From Streptomyces sp. NBC_00414 (lineage in GTDB: Bacteria; Actinomycetota; Actinomycetes; Streptomycetales; Streptomycetaceae), in contig NZ_CP107935.1 in assembly GCF_036038375.1 (NCBI RefSeq), positions 1,054,001-1,118,000 on the forward strand: a stretch of DNA of 64,000 nt, given 5' to 3'. Shown one piece after another: positions 42,849-50,535 of the stretch (positions are counted from its first letter, which is position 1; every line of letters begins with the position of its first letter). The notes beneath the pieces are model-generated. The model was not told the DNA's origin. It was given only the letters and a program-made list of their open reading frames with translations, and made no database searches. The position numbers and the translations under genes are program-made.

Positions 42849-43177
42849 CCGCTGATCAGCGGGAACCAGACCAGCAGGAGCAACGCGGACAGTGCCGCCG
42901 GGACACGGACGTACATCGTCCGATCCCGGTGGCCGGCCGCGCCGAACACACGCACGACCCCGCGGTCCGCCGCCGCGTACAACGGCAGCAGCACCAGATC
43001 GTGCAGCAGAGCCGCCCCCACGAACCACAGGGCCACTCCGAGCCAGTCGTCGGCGAGCAGCCGCACGCCGGCATAGCCCGCGAGCGCGAACGAGCAGACG
43101 AGCAGCAGGAGCTGCAGCGGGCTTCCGACACCGGCGGGAATCCCGGGGGTTCCCGGGATTCCGAGGATCTTCCTCAT
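42689..43177 (-). CDS. Small polytopic membrane protein, partner of the molybdoprotein
   Basis: A 162-residue protein with four hydrophobic helices (about 20-38, 46-68, 88-108, 128-146) and a basic C-terminus. No named family. ATG 43177 overlaps the upstream stop by one base (TGATG), so it is translated together with the membrane-anchored molybdoprotein. It may be an accessory or quinone-contact subunit; that role is inference from coupling only. Its 3' end overlaps the convergent methyltransferase gene. Confidence 0.75.
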   Translation of the reverse strand: MRKILGIPGTPGIPAGVGSPLQLLLLVCSFALAGYAGVRLLADDWLGVALWFVGAALLHDLVLLPLYAAADRGVVRVFGAAGHRDRTMYVRVPAALSALLLLVWFPLISGQVDRRYRMATGSPADGFLGRWLLITAVLFAGSALLLLLRLRRATKDRPPVVH

Positions 43178-44427
43178 CACAGGTCTCCGAACGTCATGCG
43201 GGCCACCCACTTGGTGTTGAGCACGCCCGGCGCGGCGGGCACGATGATCCGTGCCGGGTAGCCGTGGTCCGGGCTCAGGTCCTCGCCGTTGACCTGCAGG
43301 GCGAGCAGGGAGCGTGGGTCCGCCACCTGGTTGGCGCGCAGAGCCGCACGGCGGAAGGCGCCGTGCCGCTGGAGGGACTCGACGAGGACGTCCGGCGGAC
43401 CGTCGTCGTGGCCGACGAGCGCCGCGAGGTCACGCAGCCGCACGCCGCGCCACCACTGGTCCGACGTCGACCAGCCCTCGACACAGGCGATGGGCAACGC
43501 CGCGCTGTGCAGCGGCATGTGGAGCAGTTCGGCCCGGCTCAGCCGGACCGTGCCCGTGCGCCCCGTGACGACCAGCCGCCACGCGTCCTCGTCCGTCTCC
43601 ACCGCGGCGATGCCCGCGTAGGCGGCCGTCTTGTTGATCTGGAAGCCGTTCGGGCCGCTGCCCGGGTCGGCTCCGCCGTGCGGCGCGAGGAGGGCCGTGC
43701 GCCGCAGCGGCCCGTCGAAGCTCCGCCCCACTGTCGTGGCGAAGAGCAGCAGGGAGCCACCGCCGACGAACCACAGTGCCCCGCGCCGGGAGACGGTCGC
43801 GGCATCCGGTCGCGGAGACACCAAGTGCGTTTTTTCCGGGGTCTCCTGACTGCCTCTCATGCTTCGCAGGTTCCGTAGGGCGGTCGGCGTCTTCAGCACC
43901 GCGTGGGTGATGAACGCGGCGAAGAACACCCACGCGCCGTAGAAGTGCAGCGGATAGAAGGACCCCGGGAAGAGGTAGTCGAGCTGGACGTTGAGCACTC
44001 CGGTCACGAACTCGAACAGCGCGCCCCCGACCAGCAGCAGCAACGAGATCCGCTCCAGCGCGTGGGCGAGCGAGCGGGCCGGCGGCAGCGCGAACAGCTT
44101 CGGCACCACCGACCACAGCTTGGCCAGCAGCACGGGGATCAGGGTGACGCCCAGGGTGACATGGACACCCTGGGTGAGGCGGTACAGCCAGTGCGGGTCG
44201 GTGGGCCAGGCGAAGAGGTAGAAGCCGAGGATCCCCTTGTCCGGGGTCTTGTCGTTCACCGGTGACAGGCCGGGGTTGTAGGCGGCGTACGACGCAAGGC
44301 CCGTCACGAACAGCACGGTGATGCCGACGAGCAGGACGAGGCCGAGTACCGACGTGAACCGGGGACCGCGCAGCGGACTGCGCCAGAAACCGGGAGAGGT
44401 GGGAAGCCGTGGGGCATGGTCGCGCAT
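43177..44427 (-). CDS. Membrane-anchored sulfite-oxidase-type molybdopterin oxidoreductase
   Basis: A 416-residue protein fusing an N-terminal cytochrome-b561-like membrane domain (four helices, about residues 25-175, with His in GVHVTLG and HFYGAWVFFAAFITHAVL as possible heme ligands) to a C-terminal SUOX-type molybdopterin domain (about 240-416). The molybdenum cysteine is in LPIACVEGWSTSDQWWRG. Electrons could pass directly from the Mo site to membrane quinone. A twin-arginine-like VSRRGALWFVGGGSLLLF segment precedes the Mo domain as an extra helix. Substrate unknown. First gene of a two-gene leftward operon. Confidence 0.85.
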   Translation of the reverse strand: MRDHAPRLPTSPGFWRSPLRGPRFTSVLGLVLLVGITVLFVTGLASYAAYNPGLSPVNDKTPDKGILGFYLFAWPTDPHWLYRLTQGVHVTLGVTLIPVLLAKLWSVVPKLFALPPARSLAHALERISLLLLVGGALFEFVTGVLNVQLDYLFPGSFYPLHFYGAWVFFAAFITHAVLKTPTALRNLRSMRGSQETPEKTHLVSPRPDAATVSRRGALWFVGGGSLLLFATTVGRSFDGPLRRTALLAPHGGADPGSGPNGFQINKTAAYAGIAAVETDEDAWRLVVTGRTGTVRLSRAELLHMPLHSAALPIACVEGWSTSDQWWRGVRLRDLAALVGHDDGPPDVLVESLQRHGAFRRAALRANQVADPRSLLALQVNGEDLSPDHGYPARIIVPAAPGVLNTKWVARMTFGDL

Positions 44428-44540
44428 GGCCCGACCGTAGGCAGGAAAGGGCCTCAGGAAGGGCCCGCGAACCATGACGAAACGCTGACGTCCGCGGGCG
44501 CGGCGGCCCGGAAAGGCTTCTGCCGCCCTAGCGTTCCCGT

Positions 44541-46154
44541 GTGATCCGCTCCCCTCTGCGCGACCTCGACCTGCGCGACCTCGTTCCACGCAAGCCGGCT
44601 CTGCGCGACCTGGCCGCAGCGTCGGCCGCCGTGTTCCTCGTCCTCGCCGCCGTGCTGATCGGCCGCCACATCGAGGAGACCGACCACACCCTCTTCGCCG
44701 ACTGGCCGCCCCTGTGGGCGAGTTGGGGACCCCATACAGGCCCGGGCACCGTACCCGCGGTGGCCGTCGCACTCGGTGTCGTGGCGTACGGGCCCGTCCT
44801 CGCGGCGCGCCTGCCCTGGCGACCGCTGCTGGGCGCCTCCTGGGCCACCGCCATGGCCTGGATCTGGTCATTGGCCCTGATCGACGGATGGCACCGGGGC
44901 GTGGCCGTCCGGCTCACCACCCGCTACGAGTACCTCCAGGTCATCGACCGCTTCCACGACATCCCGGCCGCTCTGCGGGACTTCACCCAGCACATCCCGC
45001 TCGGCTCACCCGACCACTGGCCCCCTCATGTGGCCGGACATCCGCCCGCCGCTTCCCTCACCTTCGTCCTCCTCGACCGGATCGGGCTGAGCGGCGGCGG
45101 CTGGGCCGGGGTCTGGTGCATCACGGCCGGCGCCACCGCCTGCGTCGCCGTCCTGGTGACCGTGCGCAGGCTCGCCGACGAGGAACTGGCGCGGCGCGCG
45201 GCACCGTTCCTGGTGCTCGCGCCGGCCGCGGTGTGGCTGGGCACGTCGGCCGACGCGTACTTCGCCGCGGTCGCCGCCTGGTCGGTCGCGCTGTTCGCAC
45301 TCGCCGTCACCGGACCGAGGGGCTCCCGCACCAGGCTCACGGCTTTCGGCTCCGGCCTGCTCTTCGGCCTGACCTGCTACCTCTCGTACGGACTGACGCT
45401 CGTCGCGGTGATCGGTGCGGGCGTGCTGTTCCTCGGACGGAGCCGTGTCCGGGCGCTCCCCTGCCTCGTCCACCGCCTCGCCTTCCTCGTCGCCGGTGTC
45501 GCTGTCGTCCCCGCGGTGTTCACGCTCGCCGGCTTCGACTGGTGGGAGGCGTACCGCCTGCTGGTCGATCGCTACTACGACGGCGCGGGCGGTATCCGGC
45601 CCTACGGCTACTGGGTGTGGGCGAACCTCGCGTGCACGGTCCTCATCACGGGCCTCGCGACGGCGGCCGGGCTCCGGCGGACCTGCGTCGCACTGGTCCG
45701 CGGACGCCACGGACTTCTGCCTCGCCGCGAGACCCGGAGGCCGGGGCACGGGGGCCGGCCGACCGACGCCGACCCCCCGAACACCGACACCGAGCACCCG
45801 AGGACGAGCCCCGAGATCCCTGGAACGGACCCAGAAACCCCGGGAGGGGACCCAGAGAACCCGAGGTCGAGCATCGGGATCCCCGGAACGGGCCCAGAGA
45901 TCCCGGGAGCGGGCGCAGAGACCCCGAGGGCCGGCGCCGAGACCCGGCTCGCCCTGCTCGTGCTGTGCGGTCTGCTCGCTCTGCTCGCCGCCGACCTGTC
46001 CGGGATGAGCAAGGCCGAGACGGAGCGCATCTGGCTGCCCTTCGCGATGTGGCTGCTCCCCGCATGCGCGCTGCTCAGCCGCCCCCGGGCCTGGCTCTGC
46101 GCCCAGGCCGTCCTCGCCCTGCTCCTCAACCATCTGCTGCTCACGGGATGGTGA
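44541..46154 (+). CDS. Large polytopic membrane protein, GT-C glycosyltransferase-like
   Basis: A 537-residue protein with about ten hydrophobic helices. The first extracytoplasmic loop contains acidic residues (HIEETDHTLFADW), and a later loop has the HIPLGSPDHWPPHVAGHPPAASL segment, both reminiscent of GT-C mannosyl/arabinosyl transferases that use polyprenyl-phosphate sugars. Near residues 405-480 an unusual soluble loop of PEIPG/DPETPGG/DPENP repeats interrupts the membrane region. TAGCGT six bases before GTG 44541 indicates a leaderless transcript. It is divergent from the molybdoprotein operon. Confidence 0.75.
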   Translation: MIRSPLRDLDLRDLVPRKPALRDLAAASAAVFLVLAAVLIGRHIEETDHTLFADWPPLWASWGPHTGPGTVPAVAVALGVVAYGPVLAARLPWRPLLGASWATAMAWIWSLALIDGWHRGVAVRLTTRYEYLQVIDRFHDIPAALRDFTQHIPLGSPDHWPPHVAGHPPAASLTFVLLDRIGLSGGGWAGVWCITAGATACVAVLVTVRRLADEELARRAAPFLVLAPAAVWLGTSADAYFAAVAAWSVALFALAVTGPRGSRTRLTAFGSGLLFGLTCYLSYGLTLVAVIGAGVLFLGRSRVRALPCLVHRLAFLVAGVAVVPAVFTLAGFDWWEAYRLLVDRYYDGAGGIRPYGYWVWANLACTVLITGLATAAGLRRTCVALVRGRHGLLPRRETRRPGHGGRPTDADPPNTDTEHPRTSPEIPGTDPETPGGDPENPRSSIGIPGTGPEIPGAGAETPRAGAETRLALLVLCGLLALLAADLSGMSKAETERIWLPFAMWLLPACALLSRPRAWLCAQAVLALLLNHLLLTGW

Positions 46155-46173
46155 CCGCGACGGCCCGGATCGT

Positions 46174-46213
46174 TCTTTTCCTCGCCTGCCGGCATCTTTT
46201 CCTTGCCTGCCGG
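46174..46213 (+). repeat. 19-base direct repeat after the membrane protein gene
   Basis: TCTTTTCCT[CT]GCCTGCCGG occurs at 46174-46192 and 46195-46213. It lies in non-coding sequence before the terminator. Confidence 0.7.
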
Positions 46214-46259
46214 GCAAAGAACCGCATTTTCAGGCGCGGGTGTGGCAGGTTGTACCTCA

Positions 46260-46298
46260 GCCGGGCCCGTCACTTCCCCCCGTAGTGGCGGGCCCGGC
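46260..46298. terminator. Strong bidirectional terminator
   Basis: GCCGGGCCCG pairs perfectly with CGGGCCCGGC, extended by a G-U wobble and CACT/AGTG to 15 pairs, with a nine-base loop. It lies between the convergent membrane-protein and STAS genes. Confidence 0.85.
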
Positions 46299-46365
46299 GT
46301 ATGCGCGTCCGGCAGCGGGCTGAGGCCAGGTGACCGTGGTGCCGTCCACGAGCGGCCGTGTCAGG

Positions 46366-46773
46366 TCATTTCTCGTCGTGGTCCGGAGCGGGCGGCCAGG
46401 TGGGGCGGTGGGCCGCGGGCAGCTCCAGCAGGGCCAGTCCGACCGTACGGCGAACGGGCAACAGCTCTGTGCTGCCCGTCTGTACGAGCAGTTCCGAGAG
46501 CCTGCGGCCCGCTCCGGCCAGGATGAGCTTGCCGTCCAGACGTTTCAGCAGCCATCTGATCGCGAGCAGGCAGTTCAGCCCACGTGAATCGCAGAAGACG
46601 AGAGCTGTCACATCGAGTATCAGGTGCCGCCGCCCGGCATCGACGATGGCGGCGAGGGTGCCCAGGAAGTAGGCCTCACAGCTCTGGTCGAGTTCGCCGC
46701 TGATCCGCAGGACCGCGCAGTGGTCGCAGTCCGTCGTCTCGGTGATGGTCAGGCGGTGAGTCTGCGTGGACAT
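46366..46773 (-). CDS. STAS-domain anti-sigma factor antagonist
   Basis: A 135-residue SpoIIAA/RsbV-like protein. It has LRISGELDQSCEAYFLGTL and the phosphorylatable serine in VTALVFCDSRGLNCLL. Such proteins free a sigma factor by binding its kinase-type anti-sigma partner; no partner is adjacent. ATG 46773 follows GGGAGGTG. The N-terminus includes a Cys-x2-His-Cys cluster (DCDHCAV) unusual for the family. Confidence 0.88.
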   Translation of the reverse strand: MSTQTHRLTITETTDCDHCAVLRISGELDQSCEAYFLGTLAAIVDAGRRHLILDVTALVFCDSRGLNCLLAIRWLLKRLDGKLILAGAGRRLSELLVQTGSTELLPVRRTVGLALLELPAAHRPTWPPAPDHDEK

Positions 46774-46886
46774 CACACCTCCCGGTTCCGACGCCACGGG
46801 CGCCCTGTGGCGCTACACCCGTACGCGTGCGTGTGCCCCGCATTCGAGTGGGCAACGGCGTGAGGCGAAACTCTCCGCGAAGTGGA

Positions 46887-47330
46887 TCACGACCGCCGTG
46901 GAGTGTTCTTGAGTCGGGTTCTCTGCCGTGATGTCCCGACGCCGGCCGCCGCGGCGGCGAGGAGACGGCGGAAGGTGGGGCATTCCGCGTGACTCGGCGC
47001 GGGACAGGCCGCGGCGTGCCGCAGCGAGTCCCGCAGGACGCCGAGTTCCCGGATCGTCCTGTCCAGCTCGTCCGCGCGGGCGACCAGCATCTGCCGGTCG
47101 ACACGCGGTTGTCCGTCCGGCGCGAACATGCGGGCGATCTCGTCGAGCGAGAACCCGGCGGTGCGCCCCAGCGCGATCAGCGACAGACGCTCCAGTACGC
47201 CGGCGTCGTACTGGCGTCGCAGGCCCCGCCGGCCGGTCGGCGTGATCAGGCCCTTCTCCTCGTAGAACCGCAGGGTCGAGGCGGGAACGCCGGCGCGGTG
47301 CGCCACCTCGGTAATGTCCAGTTCCGTCAT
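46887..47330 (-). CDS. MerR family transcriptional regulator
   Basis: A 147-residue regulator. The N-terminal winged HTH reads ITEVAHRAGVPASTLRFYEEKGLI, then GLRRQYDAGVLERLSLIALGRTAGFSLDEIARMF. A coiled-coil dimer helix follows (about 85-115), and the C-terminal part has Cys in AAACPAPSHAECPTF, a spacing compatible with metal or redox sensing. It is divergent from a methyltransferase gene across a 14-base palindrome. Confidence 0.88.
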   Translation of the reverse strand: MTELDITEVAHRAGVPASTLRFYEEKGLITPTGRRGLRRQYDAGVLERLSLIALGRTAGFSLDEIARMFAPDGQPRVDRQMLVARADELDRTIRELGVLRDSLRHAAACPAPSHAECPTFRRLLAAAAAGVGTSRQRTRLKNTPRRS

Positions 47331-47340
47331 TCTCTTGACC

Positions 47341-47354
47341 TCAAGTCGACTTGA
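47341..47354. promoter_or_regulatory. MerR-type palindrome TCAAGTCGACTTGA
   Basis: A perfect 14-base palindrome between the merR and methyltransferase starts, immediately after TTGACC (a possible -35). The position and symmetry fit MerR-family binding in the promoter spacer. Confidence 0.65.
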
Positions 47355-47404
47355 AGCAGCACGGTGTCATCCGCGTCCGGACGAGGCAAGCACAGGAGAC
47401 GATC

Positions 47405-48247
47405 ATGGACAGCACACGCGGGAACGACGACGAGCAGACGGCCCGCTGGAACGGGGCCTCCGGGAACGCCTGGGTCGAGGGCCGGACCGTGCTCGACGAG
47501 CTCTACAGGCCTTTCGAGGACCTTCTCCTCGAAGCGGTCGCCGCCGAGGGCGGGCGCCAGGTGCTCGACGTCGGCTGCGGTACCGGCAGCACCACGCTGG
47601 CCGTCGCACGGCGGCTCGGCGCGCAGGGGCGCTGCGTCGGTATCGATCTCTCCGAACCGATGGTCACGGTCGCCCGGGCGCGCGCCGAGCAGGAGAGCAG
47701 CCCTGCTTCGTTCGTTCTCGCCGACGCGCAGGACCACGCCTTCGAACCCGGCATCTTCGACATGGTGATCTCGCGCTTCGGTGTCATGTTCTTCAACGAC
47801 TCGGTCAAGGCCTTCACCAATCTGCGGACCGCCGTGCGCGACGACGCCGGGCTCAGGGTCATCACATGGCGCGACCCCGCGGAGAATCCGTTCATGACGA
47901 CGGCAGAACGCGCCGCGGCACCGTTCGTGCCGAACCTGCCCGCCCGCCGTCCCGACGAGCCCGGACAGTTCGCCTTCGCGGATCGGGACAGGGTCCGCCG
48001 CATCCTGGAGGAGAGCGGCTGGAGCGGGGTCGACATCCAACCGCTCGACGTCGTCTGCACCCTGCCCGAGAGCGAACTGGTCGACTTCTTCACCCGGTTC
48101 GGTCCGCTCGGCCTGGTCCTCGGCGAGGCGGACGAGCGGACCCGTGCGCACATCGTCGAGACGGTCCGCGCCGCGTTCGACCCGTACACGCAAGGTACGG
48201 AGGTCCGCTTCACCGCGGCCTGCTGGACGGTCGGCGCACGGGCGTAG
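47405..48247 (+). CDS. Class I SAM-dependent methyltransferase
   Basis: A 280-residue enzyme. SAM motif I is VLDVGCGTGSTTLAVARRL near 52-70, then GIDLSEPMV, ADAQDHAFEPGIFDMVISRFGVMFF and RVITWRDPAENPFM. This layout belongs to UbiE/COQ5-like methyltransferases of unassigned small-molecule substrate. ATG 47405 is used; the upstream sequence is the divergent promoter. Probably activated by the adjacent MerR protein. Confidence 0.87.
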   Translation: MDSTRGNDDEQTARWNGASGNAWVEGRTVLDELYRPFEDLLLEAVAAEGGRQVLDVGCGTGSTTLAVARRLGAQGRCVGIDLSEPMVTVARARAEQESSPASFVLADAQDHAFEPGIFDMVISRFGVMFFNDSVKAFTNLRTAVRDDAGLRVITWRDPAENPFMTTAERAAAPFVPNLPARRPDEPGQFAFADRDRVRRILEESGWSGVDIQPLDVVCTLPESELVDFFTRFGPLGLVLGEADERTRAHIVETVRAAFDPYTQGTEVRFTAACWTVGARA

Positions 48248-48369
48248 GCCGTCGCTCCCACCTGGGTTCCGTATCGACCGCCACAGATGGGTCCACGACG
48301 ATCCACAACTGGGCAACAGTCGTCCCGCTCGGTGGAATCACGGCGGTGAGGGGTGTGAGGCTGAAGCGC

Positions 48370-49830
48370 ATGAAGTCTCGCAGCGCCTTGTCCGCTCTCG
48401 CCGTCTGCGCCGTCTGTGTCGTGCTCGCACCGCTCAGCGGATGCGGCGGCACCCCGAGCCGGGAGCCGTCGTCCTCCGACGGCGCGGCCGGCGGGACCTC
48501 GGCATCCGGAGTGCCCGGTGCGCCGGCGGAGAGCCGGCGACCGGTGTCCGGGAAGGGATCGAAGGACCCCGACGACATCAACGGGGACGGGTTCCGCGAC
48601 CTCGTCGTGCCCGTCTCCGTCGGCGACGACCCGAACGATCCCGACGGCGACCAACGAGTCGCCGTCTTCTACGGATCGGCCAAGGGTCTCGATCCGTCGA
48701 CCCGCACCGTCCACGGACGCCGTGACCTGGGCCTTCCCAAGTCCCCTGAGAGCCAGGTCGGCCCTGACAGTGTCTCCACCGAGTCGGTCGTCACCGCCGA
48801 CCTGGACGGCGACGGCTTCCCGGACTTCGTCACGTCCGTCGCCGGCGAGACCGTGGACGACGGGCGGATCTCCGCCACGCGCACCGCCCCGTACGTGACC
48901 TGGGGCGGCCCCGACGGACCCGAGGCCAAGACCGGTGCGAGCGCGGTCCGGCTGCCGCAGAGCGTGTCGAAACTGGGCCTGGAGTCGGTCGTCCGCGGCG
49001 ACTTCGACGGGGACGGGCACCACGACCTCGCGGCGCTCGCGTACAACCACTCGTCCCTGGTGCTGCTGTACGGCCCCTTCACGCGTGCCGGCGCACCTGC
49101 ACGCACCGACACCGGCCTGCCGTGGAAGGAGGGCAACCTCTTCGCGGACGACATCGACCCGACGGGCGAGCCCCGCGCCACCTCCCTGCTGCTGCACGAT
49201 CTGAGCGACGGTGAGCAGTCCGGCAACACCCTCTACCAGGCCCGCAGGGGCACGCCCCTCGCCGGGAGCGGAAAGCGGCTGCGCCCCGGCAACGCCCACG
49301 CGTTCGGTGACTTCGACGGCGACAGCCGACGTGACGTGGCGATCGGGGACGACGGCAGCCGCAACGACGAACCGGGTTTCGAGACCGAGGCGCCCGAGGT
49401 GGCCGGTTCCCTCGCGGTGTACCCCGGCAGCGGCGGCGCCCCTGTCGCGCACCAACTGCCCAAGATTCCAGAGGACTTGAGCACCTATTACGGGCCCGGC
49501 GGCTTCGCCTCGGCCGATCCGGACGGTGACGGCCGTGACGGCGTGCTGGTCGCCACGTACGAGGGGGCCACGCTCATCGACGGTGAGCGGCGCACGCCCG
49601 TGCTGCGCCGGGGTCCCGCGAAGGCGGACGGCGAGAAGACGCCCGCGAAGTGGCGGCACGCCCGGCCCTCCGGCGCCGCCGACTTCGACGCCGACGGCAA
49701 GGACGAGCTGATCCTCAACTGGGCGTCCGGCACGTTGTTCGGCCTCTACGGCCTGCACCCCACGCACTGGTGGATCACCGAAGGCACCACGTCCCGCGAT
49801 CAGGCGACCTTCGCGACGACCGGCATCTAG
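48370..49830 (+). CDS. FG-GAP/VCBS repeat lipoprotein
   Basis: A 486-residue surface lipoprotein: lipobox LSGC with the cysteine at residue 25, a Ser/Gly-rich tether, then a beta-propeller of FG-GAP repeats. At least six Asp-rich calcium loops are visible (DINGDGFRDL, DLDGDGFPDF, DFDGDGHHDL, DFDGDSRRDV, DPDGDGRDGV, DFDADGKDEL). These proteins resemble integrin alpha-chain propellers and are common in Streptomyces, with functions mostly unknown. GTG 48355 is an alternative start. Stand-alone gene. Confidence 0.88.
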   Translation: MKSRSALSALAVCAVCVVLAPLSGCGGTPSREPSSSDGAAGGTSASGVPGAPAESRRPVSGKGSKDPDDINGDGFRDLVVPVSVGDDPNDPDGDQRVAVFYGSAKGLDPSTRTVHGRRDLGLPKSPESQVGPDSVSTESVVTADLDGDGFPDFVTSVAGETVDDGRISATRTAPYVTWGGPDGPEAKTGASAVRLPQSVSKLGLESVVRGDFDGDGHHDLAALAYNHSSLVLLYGPFTRAGAPARTDTGLPWKEGNLFADDIDPTGEPRATSLLLHDLSDGEQSGNTLYQARRGTPLAGSGKRLRPGNAHAFGDFDGDSRRDVAIGDDGSRNDEPGFETEAPEVAGSLAVYPGSGGAPVAHQLPKIPEDLSTYYGPGGFASADPDGDGRDGVLVATYEGATLIDGERRTPVLRRGPAKADGEKTPAKWRHARPSGAADFDADGKDELILNWASGTLFGLYGLHPTHWWITEGTTSRDQATFATTGI

Positions 49831-49846
49831 GGCCTGTCGTCCGGTG

Positions 49847-50317
49847 CTACGTGCCGCGTTCGGCGGTCCAGGTGACGTGCGGGGGTACGATCCGGGCGCA
49901 CAGGGGGCCGCCCTGGGCGTCGGTCAGGCCGAGGCGTGCCACCAGAACGCCCTCGCGGGCCGCCTCCGCGAGTACTTCCGCCGGGACCATGTCGAGCATG
50001 AGCTTGGCGCGGCGGAACATCGAGAAGACACCTGCCTCGTCGACCGTGCCCCAGGACAGGTAGACGAACCGCCGGCCCAGGCGGTCCTGCACGTAGGGGC
50101 CCTGCACATCGGTGCCGGTCGGCGTCTCCGTAGCGGTGCACTCCAGGGTCCAGGTCGCCGACTTGGCGTCCCCGGGGTGGGGTTCGAGCAGCTCCCCCGG
50201 CCGGTTGCGGCGCTGTACGGCCACACAGATGTCGCGGGGCTCTTCCGGGCCGTTGCGGCTGATGGGGACGGGGTGGGTACGGCCGGGGAGGTCGACGGCT
50301 TCGATACGGATGCGCAT
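49847..50317 (-). CDS. DUF5990 family protein
   Basis: A 156-residue cytoplasmic protein of the DUF5990 family, recognisable from MRIRIEAVDLPGRTHP, ICVAVQRRNRPGEL, and GPYVQDRLGRRFVYLSWGTVDEAGVFSMFRRAKLMLDMVP. Function unknown. The ATG at 50317 has no free ribosome site: it lies four bases from a perfect 15-base hairpin (50321-50354), so translation may be structure-controlled. Confidence 0.85.
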   Translation of the reverse strand: MRIRIEAVDLPGRTHPVPISRNGPEEPRDICVAVQRRNRPGELLEPHPGDAKSATWTLECTATETPTGTDVQGPYVQDRLGRRFVYLSWGTVDEAGVFSMFRRAKLMLDMVPAEVLAEAAREGVLVARLGLTDAQGGPLCARIVPPHVTWTAERGT

Positions 50318-50320
50318 GGG

Positions 50321-50354
50321 GCCATCATGCCGCCGCCCACGGCGGCATGATGGC
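50321..50354. repeat. Perfect 15-base inverted repeat abutting the DUF5990 start codon
   Basis: GCCATCATGCCGCCG (50321-50335) pairs with 50340-50354 around a CCCA loop. In the leftward RNA it ends three bases before the DUF5990 ATG. It could be a terminator for the upstream gabD transcript or a gate on translation. Confidence 0.85.
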
Positions 50355-50454
50355 CCCCGGGCGTGCGGGCCATGGGGCCTGCGGGCCACCGGGCCTGCGG
50401 CCGCAACAGGACGGGCGGGCTCAGGTGTGTGTGGCGGTACGGGCTCGTCGTGGC

Positions 50455-50476
50455 TGGGCGCGCAGTTCCCCTCGCC
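50455..50476 (-). repeat. Minus-strand copy of the Streptomyces GGGGAACTGCGCG element
   Basis: Reads GGGGAACTGCGCGCCC on the lower strand, in the 218-base gap between gabD and DUF5990. It matches the copy at 18829. Confidence 0.6.
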
Positions 50477-50535
50477 CCCTCGGGGGCGCCGGTTCGGGGA
50501 CGCCGGTTCGAGGGCGTCCCTTCACGTGGTGGGTG

